The notes: generated from the sequence alone by a model not told the origin. Numbered from the stretch's first letter, positions 27,085 to 35,464 are shown. The stretch is 64,000 bases of DNA from Rubrivivax gelatinosus IL144 (GCF_000284255.1 NC_017075.1:2108001-2172000), one strand, 5' to 3'. A program made the numbers and translations.

Positions 27085-28235
27085 GGCAGTGCGCTGCAGA
27101 CCCGCGCGTGCAGGTGCACCAGCTCCATCTGGCTGTGCGTGTCGGTCTTCTGGAAGACCTGCTTCAGGTGGCTGCGCACGGTGTTGTCCGACAGCCCCAG
27201 CGAGCGCGCGATCGTCGCCAGCGACTGGCCCGAGAACACCAGCGCGCTGACGCGCGCCTGCGCCGCGGTCAGCTCGTACTGGCGCGCGAAGACGCAGGCC
27301 GCCGGGTCGTGGCGCTGCTGGGCGCCGCGCACGGCCACCATCGCCAGCCCGCGCGGACTGCCGGCGTGGCGGCGGAAGACGGCGCCGGCCGGGCGCACGA
27401 CGACGACGACAGGCTCGTCGTCGGCGGTGCCGGCCAGCGTCAGCACCGCCGGGCGCGCGGCCTCGGCGCCGGGCGCTTCATGGGCGACGCGCGCGATCGT
27501 CTCGGCCAGCAGCCGGCGGTCGTGCGGGTGGGCGGCGACGACGCGGCCGCCGTCGACACGCAGGCCGTGGCGGCGCTCCAGCAGCCGCGCGCCGGCGGCG
27601 TTGGTGTGCACCGGCTCGCCGTCGGCGCTGACCAGGATCGCCGGGTTGGCGTCCTGGTCCGACAGGCGCAGCAGCGCGTGCGCCAAGTCGTGCGCTTCCT
27701 GCCAGCGCCACTGGCTGCGCATCGACAGCGTCACGTGCTGCAGCAGCAGCGACAGCTCGGCCTTCTGCGCGGCGTCGAACGCGGGTTCGTTCTCGGCGCG
27801 GTAGGCGGCCAGCACGTGGGCGCCGCGCTGGCGCTGGTCGACGACGCCGCACAGCAGGTGCAGCAGGCCGCGCGGCTGCAGCACCTCGCGGTAGAAGTCG
27901 GTGCGGCGCAGGTCGGGCGTGCTGATCAGCTCGTCGCCGGTCATCACGCGGCCGGGCTGGTAGTCGCAGCTGGACATGAACCACGGGTTGCGTGCTGCGT
28001 ACTCGGTCATGCCGCCGGCGCCGCCGGCGGCCGACTCGTACAGCGTCACCTCGCCGCCGCCGAGGAACTGGTGGTGCACCAGCGTCACGGCGCGCGCGCC
28101 GAGGTGGCTGCGCAGGCGTTCCAGCACCTCGGGCCAGCTCTCGTCGTCGGCTCCGGCGGCGTGGATCGCGTGCACCAGCTCGTGCGGGGGCGCGGGCGTT
28201 TTCGCCTCTGGCGCCGAGACGGCGGAACGGGCCAT
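27081..28235 (-). CDS. LuxR-family transcriptional regulator of the amide locus
   Basis: This regulator has a long N-terminal sensor part (about 300 residues, with a PAS-like element LVSADGEPVHTNAAGARLLE) and a C-terminal LuxR HTH seen as YELTAAQARVSALVFSGQ followed by GLSDNTVRSHLKQVFQKT. It has 384 residues from the ATG at 28235, which has AGGA about 10 bp upstream; a GTG ten codons further up is possible but has no ribosome site. It is divergent from the permease-kinase fusion gene and a few kilobases from fmdBA-amiS, so it probably controls amide use. The signal is not known. Confidence 0.82.
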   Translation of the reverse strand: MARSAVSAPEAKTPAPPHELVHAIHAAGADDESWPEVLERLRSHLGARAVTLVHHQFLGGGEVTLYESAAGGAGGMTEYAARNPWFMSSCDYQPGRVMTGDELISTPDLRRTDFYREVLQPRGLLHLLCGVVDQRQRGAHVLAAYRAENEPAFDAAQKAELSLLLQHVTLSMRSQWRWQEAHDLAHALLRLSDQDANPAILVSADGEPVHTNAAGARLLERRHGLRVDGGRVVAAHPHDRRLLAETIARVAHEAPGAEAARPAVLTLAGTADDEPVVVVVRPAGAVFRRHAGSPRGLAMVAVRGAQQRHDPAACVFARQYELTAAQARVSALVFSGQSLATIARSLGLSDNTVRSHLKQVFQKTDTHSQMELVHLHARVCSALP

Positions 28236-28388
28236 GGTCTGGGTTCCTGGCTGCGATTTCTGCACGATTCTGGTGCCCGGTTAACGGATGTCAATCCGGA
28301 TCGGGCCCGGGAAACAGCCAGTGGGAAGGCCGGGACGGCGCCATTACCCTGGCTCATCGGGGCCCGCCGCGGCACCTGCGGGCGTTCC

Positions 28389-31118
28389 ATGCTTCGAGTG
28401 AAGCGCGAGTACCAATCCTGGGTGGCGAAGGAGTCGCTGGAAGACTACGCGCTGCGCCACGCCGCCAGTTCCTACCGCCGCTGGGCGCCGCGCGTGATGG
28501 CCAACACGGCGATCGGCGGCATCTCCTTCCTGGCGCTGGAGGCCATCGGCGCCAGCATCACGCTGAGCTACGGCTTCCAGAACGCGATGACGGCGATCGT
28601 CGTCGCGTCCATCGTCATCTTCCTCGTCAGCCTGCCGATCGCCTATGCCTGCGCGGTGTCCAACGTCGACATCGACCTGCTGACGCGCGGCGCCGGCTTC
28701 GGCTACCTGGGCTCGACGATCACCTCGCTGATCTACGCCAGCTTCACCTTCATCTTCTTCGCGCTGGAGACGGCGATCTGGGCCCAGGCGCTGAACCTGG
28801 CCACCGGGCTCAGCCTGCCGCTGGGCTACCTGCTGTGTTCGCTGGTCATCGTGCCGGTGGTGTTCTACGGCGTCACGGCGATCAACCGGCTGCAGGCCTG
28901 GACGCAACCGCTGTGGCTGGCGCTGCTGGCGCTGCCGGTGCTGCTGATCCTGTACCGCGACCCGTCGGTGGTCGGCGCCTGGACCTCCTACGCCGGGCTG
29001 GACGGCAGCCGCGGCCACTTCGACCCGCTGCTCTTCGGCGCCGCCGCCGGCGTGATGCTGGCGCTGGCGGCGCAGATCGGCGAGCAGGCCGACTACCTGC
29101 GTTTCCTGCCCGAACGCACGGCCGCCAACCGGCGCGAGTGGTGGGCCGCGCTGCTGGCCGCCGGGCCGGGCTGGATCCTCATCGGCGCGGCCAAGGTCAC
29201 GCTGGGCAGCCTGCTGGCGGTGCTGGCGCTGCGCACCGGCGCCAGCGCGGCGCAGGCGGTGGAGCCGGCGCACATGTTCGTGCACGCCTACCGCCAGGTC
29301 GTCGCCGACCCCGGCCTGGCGCTGGCGCTGGCGGCGCTGTTCGTCACCGTCTCGCAGGTCAAGATCAACGTCACCAACGCCTACAGCGGCTCGCTGGCCT
29401 GGTCCAACTGCTTCGTGCGCCTGGCGCACTACCACCCGGGGCGCGTGGTCTGGCTGGTGTTCAACGTCGTCATCGCGCTGCTGCTGACGCTGCTGGGCAT
29501 CTTCGAGACGCTGCAGACGGTGCTGTCGGTCTATTCGACGGTGGCGCTGGCCTGGATCGGCGCGCTGGTGGCCGACCTGGTGGTGCTCAAGCGCACCGGC
29601 ATCAGCCCGCCGTTCGTCGAGTTCAAGCGCGCCAACCTGCACGACTTCAACCCGGTGGGCTGCGGCGCCACGGCACTGGCCGCGGCGGTGGCGCTGCTGG
29701 CCTACGCCGGCGTCTTCGGGCCCTGGGGGCAGGCTTTCTTCGGCTTCGTCGCGCTGGCGCTGTCCTTCGTCGCCGCCATCGTGATCGGCTACGCCACGCG
29801 CGGGCGCTGGTACCTGGCGCGCCAGGACGACCGCTGGCGCGGCGTGCCGCGCACGACGCTGGTCGAGTGCTGCGTCTGCGAGCGCGAGTACGAGGCGCCG
29901 GACATGGTGCACTGCCCGCTGTACGGCGGCTCGCTGTGTTCGCTGTGCTGCGGGCTGGAGCTGCACTGCCACGACTTCTGCAAGCGCCCGGCGGGGGCCG
30001 AGGCGGCGCCGCGGCCGGCGCGTTTCCGGCCGCAGGTGCTGCGCCGCTTCGGGCGTTTCCTCGGGCTGCTGGGCGTCGTCGCGGTGCTGATCGGCGCCGC
30101 CTTCCTGCTGACCTACCGCTTCATGGACCTGCACGACGCCGCCACGCGCGACGAGCTGGTGCGCGTGATGACGCGGCTGTACGTCGCGACGCTGGCCGTG
30201 GCCTCGCTGGGCGCGTGGTGGATCGTGCTGTCGCACGAAGCGCAGGAGCAGGGCGAACGCGAGCTGCTGGAGTCGCTGCAGCACCTGGAGAGCACACGCG
30301 CCAGCCTGGTCGAGACCGAGAAGCTGGCCTCGTTGGGCGCGCTGGTGGCTGGCGTCGCGCACGAGATCAACACGCCGGTGGGCATCACGGTGACCAGCGC
30401 CTCCTTCCTGTCGGACCGCATCGCCGAGACCGAGGCGGCGCGCCGCGACGGCCGCCTCGACGACGAGGCGCTGGGCCGCTACCTGGCCGACGCCGCCGGC
30501 TCGGCGCGGCTGCTGCTGGCCAACGCGACGCGCATGGCGCAGCTGGTGCAGAACTTCAAGCAGTTGGCCATCGACCGCGTGCCCGAAGCCCGGCGCCGGC
30601 TGGACCTGCGCGAGGCGGTCGACGAGACGCTGGCCGCGCTGGCGCCGCGCGTCGCCGAGGCCGGCATCGAGCTGCGCATCGACATCCCGCCGGGGCTGGT
30701 GCTGGAGAGCTACCCGGTGGCGCTGGCCCAGGTGCTGTCCAACCTCGTGCTCAACGCCGTCCAGCACGCCTTCGAGCCCGGCGCCCCCGGCACGCGGCGC
30801 CTGCTGCTGCGCGCCGAGGCCGACGACGAGGAGCTGCGCCTGGACGTCGCCGACAACGGCCGCGGCATCGCCCCGGCGCTGCGCACGCGGGTGTTCGAGC
30901 CCTTCTACACGACGCGCCGGCTGCAGGGCGGCAGCGGGCTGGGGCTGTACATCGTCAACCAGCTCGTCGCGCGCCAGCTGGGCGGCTCGCTGGCGCTGGA
31001 TGCGGCGCCGGGCGGCGGCGCGCGCTTCGCACTGTGCCTGCCGCGCGTCGCCCGGCAGACGCCGGACGTGGGCCGCATACTGGGTGCCTTGCCGAGGACA
31101 CGCCGCGATGAAGCCTGA
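28389..31118 (+). CDS. Sensor histidine kinase fused to an NCS1-type permease and a cysteine-rich domain
   Basis: This 909-residue protein joins three parts. Residues 1 to about 470 form a polytopic permease-like region of the cytosine/purine/allantoin type (NCS1), with YGFQNAMTAIVVASIV and LALAAQIGEQADYLRF. Residues about 493-534 hold nine cysteines and two histidines (ECCVCEREYEAPDMVHC, then GSLCSLCCGLELHCHDFC), fit to bind zinc or an FeS centre. Two more membrane helices (about 556-616) lead to a HisKA domain with phospho-acceptor His658 (GVAHEINTPVG) and an ATPase domain ending GGSGLGLYIV. The stop overlaps the response regulator gene. It likely senses a nucleobase- or amide-like solute. 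Confidence 0.9.
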   Translation: MLRVKREYQSWVAKESLEDYALRHAASSYRRWAPRVMANTAIGGISFLALEAIGASITLSYGFQNAMTAIVVASIVIFLVSLPIAYACAVSNVDIDLLTRGAGFGYLGSTITSLIYASFTFIFFALETAIWAQALNLATGLSLPLGYLLCSLVIVPVVFYGVTAINRLQAWTQPLWLALLALPVLLILYRDPSVVGAWTSYAGLDGSRGHFDPLLFGAAAGVMLALAAQIGEQADYLRFLPERTAANRREWWAALLAAGPGWILIGAAKVTLGSLLAVLALRTGASAAQAVEPAHMFVHAYRQVVADPGLALALAALFVTVSQVKINVTNAYSGSLAWSNCFVRLAHYHPGRVVWLVFNVVIALLLTLLGIFETLQTVLSVYSTVALAWIGALVADLVVLKRTGISPPFVEFKRANLHDFNPVGCGATALAAAVALLAYAGVFGPWGQAFFGFVALALSFVAAIVIGYATRGRWYLARQDDRWRGVPRTTLVECCVCEREYEAPDMVHCPLYGGSLCSLCCGLELHCHDFCKRPAGAEAAPRPARFRPQVLRRFGRFLGLLGVVAVLIGAAFLLTYRFMDLHDAATRDELVRVMTRLYVATLAVASLGAWWIVLSHEAQEQGERELLESLQHLESTRASLVETEKLASLGALVAGVAHEINTPVGITVTSASFLSDRIAETEAARRDGRLDDEALGRYLADAAGSARLLLANATRMAQLVQNFKQLAIDRVPEARRRLDLREAVDETLAALAPRVAEAGIELRIDIPPGLVLESYPVALAQVLSNLVLNAVQHAFEPGAPGTRRLLLRAEADDEELRLDVADNGRGIAPALRTRVFEPFYTTRRLQGGSGLGLYIVNQLVARQLGGSLALDAAPGGGARFALCLPRVARQTPDVGRILGALPRTRRDEA

Positions 31119-32328
31119 AACCGGGCCCTGGAAGCTGCTGCTGGTCGACGACGAGCCGATGGTGCACGAGGTCTCCCGGCTCATCCTCGCCGGCCTGCGC
31201 TTCGAGGACCGCGGCGTCGAGCTGCTGACGGCCGGCTCGGCGGCCGAGGCGCGTGATCTGCTGGCGCGCCACGCCGACGTCGCGCTGGCGCTGGTCGACG
31301 TCGTCATGGAGACCGACGACGCCGGGCTGCTGCTGGTGCAGCACATCCGCCAGCGTCTGGGCAACGCCGACATGCAGATCGTGCTGCGCACCGGCCAGCC
31401 CGGCGTCGCGCCCGAGGCCGAGGTGATGCACGGCCACGAGATCAACGGCTACTTCCTGAAGACCGAGATCACCGCCCAGCGCCTGAACTCGATCGTCATC
31501 AGCGGGCTGCGCGCCTACCGCCGCACGCTGGAGCTGCGCGCTGGCGGCGCGCCTGCCACCGAGCGCGCGGCCGACCCGCTGCAGCCCGAACTGGCGGCGC
31601 TGGGCGCACCGGCGCTGCTGCAGGTGCAGCCCGAGGTGGCGCTGGCGGACTGGCAGGTCGCCGGCGTCGAGCTGCTGCCGCAGTGGCGCGGCACGGCCGG
31701 CTGGCTGAGCGCCGCGCGCCTGCGCCAGGCGGCGGGCGACGGCGCGCTGCCGGCGGCGCTTGTGGAGCCCTTGCTGGCCGCCGCGTTGCACTGGGCACGC
31801 GCCTGGGCCCAGGCGCTGGGGCGGCCGCTGCGTGTGTCGGTGCCGCTGGCGGGCGATGGCCTGGCCGAGCCCGAGGTCGGCCGCCGCATCGTCGACGCGG
31901 TGCGCGCGGCCGGGCTGGCGCCCGGCACGCTGGACCTGCTGGTCGGCGAAGCGGCGCTGCGCGGCGCCGGGCCGGCCGTCGAGGCCTTGCGAGCCGCCGG
32001 CGTGACGCTGACCCTGGCCGACTTCGGCGCCGGCACGATCTCGCTGCCGCAGCTGAGCGGCGCGGCGCCCGACCGGCTGAAGCTGCCGCGGCCCTTCGTG
32101 CGCGGCGTCGCCAGCCAGCCCGAGCGCATGGCCGTCGCACGGTCGCTGATCGCGCTGGCGCAGACGCTGCAGGCGGTGGTCATCGCCGACGGCATCGCCT
32201 CGCCCGAGGACGCGCAGTTCTTCAAGTGGGAAGGCTGCGAGCTGGGGCAGGGCGATGCGCTGGCGCCGGCCTGCGCACCGCAGGACCTGGCGGCGCAGGT
32301 GCGACAAGGCCCGGCGCTGGCGCACTGA
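31108..32328 (+). CDS. Response regulator with receiver and degenerate EAL domain
   Basis: The 406-residue partner of the fusion kinase starts 11 bp inside the kinase gene. Its receiver has Asp14-Asp15, phospho-acceptor Asp64 (ALVDVVMETDDAG) and Lys118 (NGYFLKTE), and belongs to the receiver type with the IVLRTGQPG motif. Residues from about 165 align with an EAL domain, but the signature reads ELL (188-190), the DDFGTG motif is DFGAGT and VNLS is VPLA, so cyclic-di-GMP hydrolysis is unlikely. It may bind a partner or the nucleotide without cutting it. No DNA-binding domain is present, so the output is not direct promoter binding. Confidence 0.83.
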   Translation: MKPETGPWKLLLVDDEPMVHEVSRLILAGLRFEDRGVELLTAGSAAEARDLLARHADVALALVDVVMETDDAGLLLVQHIRQRLGNADMQIVLRTGQPGVAPEAEVMHGHEINGYFLKTEITAQRLNSIVISGLRAYRRTLELRAGGAPATERAADPLQPELAALGAPALLQVQPEVALADWQVAGVELLPQWRGTAGWLSAARLRQAAGDGALPAALVEPLLAAALHWARAWAQALGRPLRVSVPLAGDGLAEPEVGRRIVDAVRAAGLAPGTLDLLVGEAALRGAGPAVEALRAAGVTLTLADFGAGTISLPQLSGAAPDRLKLPRPFVRGVASQPERMAVARSLIALAQTLQAVVIADGIASPEDAQFFKWEGCELGQGDALAPACAPQDLAAQVRQGPALAH

Positions 32329-32358
32329 GCCCGGCGCGGCAGCACCGCGCCGGGCTCA
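32326..32358. terminator. Bidirectional terminator between the response regulator and fmdB
   Basis: Perfect 14-bp arms (TGAGCCCGGCGCGG and its complement) enclose a 5-base loop. The left arm starts at the response regulator's stop codon, and the right arm ends 7 bp from the converging fmdB stop. There is no U tract, but stem strength and position make a shared terminator likely. Confidence 0.65.
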
Positions 32359-32364
32359 GCGGCT

Positions 32365-32604
32365 TCAGCGGCAGCCGGCGTGGCTGCAGCCGAAGCCGCA
32401 GGCGCGGCGCCAGCCGCCGCCGCCCGCGGCCGGCGGCGCGCCCAGCCAGCCGGGCGACGCACCGGCCAGCATCGGCGCGGCCAGCGTGCGTGCCGCCGGG
32501 GTGTCGCACTGGGGGCAAGGCGCCGGCCGCGACGATTCGGCCATCGGCCGGAAGGCGCGGAACTCGCCGCAGCCCTGTTCGCAGCGGTAGTCGTAGAGCG
32601 GCAT
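32365..32604 (-). CDS. fmdB: FmdB-family zinc-ribbon protein (second copy)
   Basis: This 79-residue protein begins MPLYDYRCEQGCGEFRAF and has CPQC at residues 30-33, the two halves of the FmdB regulatory zinc ribbon, followed by a glycine-rich tail and a last pair of cysteines. FmdB proteins accompany formamidase genes and are thought to regulate or mature the amidase system. It starts only 3 bp after the amiS stop, so it is the last gene of the fmdB-fmdA-amiS-fmdB run. Confidence 0.8.
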   Translation of the reverse strand: MPLYDYRCEQGCGEFRAFRPMAESSRPAPCPQCDTPAARTLAAPMLAGASPGWLGAPPAAGGGGWRRACGFGCSHAGCR

Positions 32605-32607
32605 CGG

Positions 32608-33120
32608 CTACTTCAGCAGGCCGTTGAGCAGCAGGTAGCCGGGCACCCAGCCGGTCAGCACGCCTTCGGCCAGCGTCAGCCCGCCGACCAGCCGCGCGAT
32701 CGGTTTCTTCATCGCCAGCAGCAGGAAGAACATGAACCACAGCACGCCCCAGGCCGCCCAGCTGAAGCCGAACCAGTAGCCCCAGGTGCTGTCGGCGCCC
32801 GCGAGCGTCTGCAGCGTCACCGGCACCGCGGTCAGCGCGACGAACAGGCTGAACCAGCCCAGGCCGCGGCCGTCGGCGCCGTTGCTGCGGTTGATCGCCA
32901 CCCAGAGGTAGGTGAAGGTGAAGAGCAGCGTCAGCGCCGCGGCCTTGATCGACGCCGCGTCGGCGCCGGGCCCGAAGGCCAGCACCAGGCAGGCGACGAG
33001 GGTGATGCCGCCGACCAGGTAGTTGATGATGGAGATCTCGTTGTCGCCGATGCGCCCCAACAGCCACAGGCCGTTGAGGCACAGCACGGCGCCGACGAAG
33101 AACAGGACCAGTCCGAGCAT
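32608..33120 (-). CDS. amiS: AmiS/UreI-family urea or short-chain amide channel
   Basis: The 170-residue protein has about six membrane helices, starting MLGLVLFFVGAVLCLNGLWL, and the family pattern including FLLLAMKKPIARLVGG near the end. AmiS/UreI proteins let urea or short amides pass the inner membrane. Its place between formamidase and FmdB suggests it brings in formamide or acetamide for FmdA. A strong hairpin separates it from fmdA, which may set different levels for the two genes. Confidence 0.88.
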   Translation of the reverse strand: MLGLVLFFVGAVLCLNGLWLLGRIGDNEISIINYLVGGITLVACLVLAFGPGADAASIKAAALTLLFTFTYLWVAINRSNGADGRGLGWFSLFVALTAVPVTLQTLAGADSTWGYWFGFSWAAWGVLWFMFFLLLAMKKPIARLVGGLTLAEGVLTGWVPGYLLLNGLLK

Positions 33121-33141
33121 CGCGTGTCTCCTTCGTGTGGG

Positions 33142-33170
33142 GCCGGCCGCCCGCTGCCGGGGCGGCCGGC
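33142..33170 (-). terminator. Intercistronic hairpin between fmdA and amiS
   Basis: Perfect 11-bp arms (GCCGGCCGCCC and GGGCGGCCGGC) enclose a 7-base loop, 8 bp after the fmdA stop and 21 bp before the amiS start. It lacks a U tract and may act as partial terminator or as a 3' stabiliser of fmdA mRNA. Confidence 0.5.
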
Positions 33171-33178
33171 TCGGGCGC

Positions 33179-34435
33179 TCAGTTGCCGGAACGGGGCACC
33201 TGCACCCCTTGCTTGACCTGGTGCGGCGCGCCCGTGGCCGACGGCCGGATGTCGAAGTCGAAGATCGCGCGCGGGATGTAGATCGTCGAGCAGGCGTTGG
33301 GGATGTCGACCACGCCCGAGAGCCGGCCTTCCACCGGCGCGGTGCCCAGGATCATGTAGGCCTGGATGTCGGTGTAGCCGAACTTCATCAGGTAATCGAT
33401 CGCGTGATTGCAGGCGTTCTGGTAGGCCAGCCACGAGTCCAGGTAGTGCTGCTTGCCGCCCGAGTCGACCGAGACGCCCGAGAACGCCAGCCACTCCGAG
33501 TACTGCGGGTCGCGGTTGCCGGGCATGAAGACCGCGTTCTCCTTGACGCCGTACTTGGCCATGCCGCCCTTGATCAGGTCGACGTGCAGGTCCATGAAGC
33601 CGCCCATCTCGATCGCGCCGCAGAACGTGATCTCGCCGTCGCCCTGCGAGAAGTGCAGGTCGCCGAAGGACAGGTTGGCGCCGGGCACGAACACCGGATA
33701 GAAGACGCGGCTGCCGGCGGTGAGGTTCTTGATGTCCTGGTTGCCGCCGTTTTCGCGCGGCGGCGCGGTGCGGGCGGCTTCGGCGGCGACACGCTCGAAC
33801 TCGGCACCCTTCAGCGAACCGAGGATCGCGCTGTCGGGCAGCGGCGGCAGCGCCAGCGGCGGCACGCGCATCGGGTCGGTGGCGATCAGCGCCTTCTCGC
33901 GCGCCGTCCACCTGGCCAGCAGTTCGGCCGACGGTGCCGTGCCCATCAGCCCCGGGTGGTGGATGCCGGTGTACGAGACCTCGGGGATGTGGCGCGAGGT
34001 GGCGACGTCGCCGCGGAAGTCCCAGATCACCTTGTAGGCGTCGGGGAAACGTTCGGTGAGGAAGCCGCCGCCGTTGTTGCGCGCGAAGACGCCGGTGTAG
34101 CCCCAGCCCTGGCCCGACAGCGGCCCGGAGTCTTCCTGGTTGCAGGCGTCGATCTCGAGGATGTCGACGATCAGCAGGTCACCCGGCTCGGCGCCTTCGA
34201 CGTAGAACGGGCCGGAGAGCACGTGCACGCCGGCCAGCGGCGCGTGGCGGATGTCGTCGGCCGAGTCGTCGTTGCGGATCGCGCCGTCGAACCACTCGCG
34301 GCAGTCGGCGCAGAACACCGTGCCCGGCTTGATCTTCACCGCCGGCGGGATGTCGGGGTGCCAGCGGTTGTGGCCGACGATCTTCTGGTCCTTGAACTTC
34401 TTCGTGTTGTCCAGCGGAAAGAGGTTCTGGGGCAT
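33179..34435 (-). CDS. fmdA: Formamidase / acetamidase FmdA
   Basis: FmdA hydrolyses formamide (and often acetamide) to the acid and ammonia in the cytoplasm, giving nitrogen. The 418-residue protein follows the FmdA/AmdA family along its whole length: GHNRWHPDIPPAVKIKPG at the start, DLLIVDILEI, FHLG-region equivalents such as GIHHPGLMGTAPS, and DGEITFCGAIEMGG. Length fits the family. It lies between two FmdB-type zinc ribbons and before an amide channel, and a LuxR regulator and two-component pair flank the locus. Confidence 0.93.
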   Translation of the reverse strand: MPQNLFPLDNTKKFKDQKIVGHNRWHPDIPPAVKIKPGTVFCADCREWFDGAIRNDDSADDIRHAPLAGVHVLSGPFYVEGAEPGDLLIVDILEIDACNQEDSGPLSGQGWGYTGVFARNNGGGFLTERFPDAYKVIWDFRGDVATSRHIPEVSYTGIHHPGLMGTAPSAELLARWTAREKALIATDPMRVPPLALPPLPDSAILGSLKGAEFERVAAEAARTAPPRENGGNQDIKNLTAGSRVFYPVFVPGANLSFGDLHFSQGDGEITFCGAIEMGGFMDLHVDLIKGGMAKYGVKENAVFMPGNRDPQYSEWLAFSGVSVDSGGKQHYLDSWLAYQNACNHAIDYLMKFGYTDIQAYMILGTAPVEGRLSGVVDIPNACSTIYIPRAIFDFDIRPSATGAPHQVKQGVQVPRSGN

Positions 34436-34465
34436 GGCTCACCTTTCGAGGGGCGTGGGAAGACC

Positions 34466-34484
34466 GCTCCGCGACGAGCGGAGC
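34466..34484 (-). promoter_or_regulatory. Short hairpin between fmdB and fmdA
   Basis: Perfect arms GCTCCG and CGGAGC with a 7-base loop lie in the 69-bp gap between the first fmdB stop and the fmdA start. It may modulate fmdA translation or read-through; this is weak evidence. Confidence 0.3.
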
Positions 34485-34504
34485 ACGAGGACTGCCGGCC
34501 GGGA

Positions 34505-34795
34505 TCAGGGCCTGGGCAGGGTGAACAGCGCCGGGTTCAGCGGCGCGGCGGGGCGGGACGGACGGCCGAGCGCGGGCGGCGCCGAGACGACGTCGGGCTC
34601 GTGGCGGCTCTTCTCGGCGTGGTCCAGCGCGGCGGTCCATTCGCTGCGCCGGCCGGTCCGCAGCATCGGCGCCGAGAACACGCGGCGCGCCGCGGCCTCG
34701 CACTGCGGGCATGCGGCTTCGGCCGGCGCCGTGCCCAGCGGCCAGTGGCGGTCGAACGGGCCGTGGTCCGCGCACAGGTATTCGTAAAGCGCCAT
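34505..34795 (-). CDS. fmdB: FmdB-family zinc-ribbon protein (first copy)
   Basis: This 96-residue protein starts MALYEYLCADHGPFDRHW and carries CPQC a little later, the same zinc-ribbon plan as the other copy in the locus. The ribbon here has a Cys-His first half instead of Cys-Cys, and the C-terminal tail is proline-rich. The ATG at 34795 is chosen because GGAGACGTCG precedes it and because FmdB proteins begin with M-x-x-Y-E/D-Y. It is the first gene of the amide operon. Confidence 0.78.
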   Translation of the reverse strand: MALYEYLCADHGPFDRHWPLGTAPAEAACPQCEAAARRVFSAPMLRTGRRSEWTAALDHAEKSRHEPDVVSAPPALGRPSRPAAPLNPALFTLPRP

Positions 34796-34861
34796 CGACG
34801 TCTCCAGCAAGTGCGATGCGCCATCGTCGGCCAAGCGGGCGCGGGCCGAATCACATGCGGC

Positions 34862-34890
34862 GGTGAGGGCGGCTCACCTGTTTGGGTGAG
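34862..34890. promoter_or_regulatory. Triple GGTGAG/CTCACC repeat between fmdB and the VOC gene
   Basis: GGTGAG, CTCACC and GGTGAG follow one another at 11- and 12-bp intervals, so two overlapping palindromes share the middle element. They lie 67 bp upstream of the amide operon start and 80 bp before the divergent VOC gene, whose possible -10 (TTATGCT) is at about 34914. It is a good candidate for binding of the LuxR-type regulator. Confidence 0.45.
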
Positions 34891-34969
34891 GCCGGGCGGC
34901 GTCGGCAGCGGGCGTTATGCTGGATGCGACTCTTCACGGGCTTGGAGCCCGGCAACTGAACAACTCATC

Positions 34970-35398
34970 ATGGAAACGCAGTCCCTTCATCGCGGCCGCC
35001 TCTTCGACCATGTGCAACTCGTGGTGCGTGATCTGGCGGCGAGCCAGGCTTTTTATGCCGCCGTGCTCGACTCGCTCGGCGTGCCGATGGGCGGCACGGG
35101 CGACGGCTACTTCTGGGCCGACGAGCTGTTCGTCACCGGCGTCGACAGCCCGGCAGCGCTGGGCGTGCTGACCGGGCGCCATCACCTGGCCTTCCAGGCG
35201 CAGGACAGGACGATGGTGGACCGCTTCTACGAGGCCGCGCTGGCCCACGGCGGCCAGGACAACGGCGCGCCCGGCGAGCGGCCCTATCACCCGGGTTATT
35301 ACGCCGCGTTCGTGCTGGACCCGGACGGCAACAACATCGAAGCCGTCCACCACGGCGAAGCGAAGCGCAGCGCGCCGTCGGTCGTGATCGAGTTCTGA
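34970..35398 (+). CDS. VOC-superfamily (glyoxalase-like) protein
   Basis: The 142-residue protein is a single-chain VOC fold with FDHVQLVVRDLAASQAFY at residues 12-29, HHLAFQAQDR in the middle and a final DPDGNNIEAVHH. The His, His and Glu positions of a metal site appear to be present. Members include dioxygenases, glyoxalases and resistance proteins, so no substrate is named. It is divergent from the amide operon and converges on tryptophanase. Confidence 0.82.
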   Translation: METQSLHRGRLFDHVQLVVRDLAASQAFYAAVLDSLGVPMGGTGDGYFWADELFVTGVDSPAALGVLTGRHHLAFQAQDRTMVDRFYEAALAHGGQDNGAPGERPYHPGYYAAFVLDPDGNNIEAVHHGEAKRSAPSVVIEF

Positions 35399-35400
35399 GC

Positions 35401-35434
35401 GAGCCGGGGCGGGACGAGGCCCCGCCGCCGGCTC
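35401..35434. terminator. Bidirectional hairpin between the VOC gene and tnaA
   Basis: Arms GAGCCGG plus GGCGGG pair with CCCGCC plus CCGGCTC, leaving a single bulged G and a 7-base loop. It starts 3 bp after the VOC stop and ends 30 bp before the converging tnaA stop, so it can end both transcripts. Confidence 0.6.
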
Positions 35435-35464
35435 ATCGCGCCGAGCAGGCCTCGGCGCTGCCGA

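Noticed and set aside
34796..34861. Sigma-54 promoter for the amide operon
   Set aside because: A TGGC...TTGC pair is present on the minus strand, but the GG-GC distance is 2 bp too long for a functional -24/-12 element.
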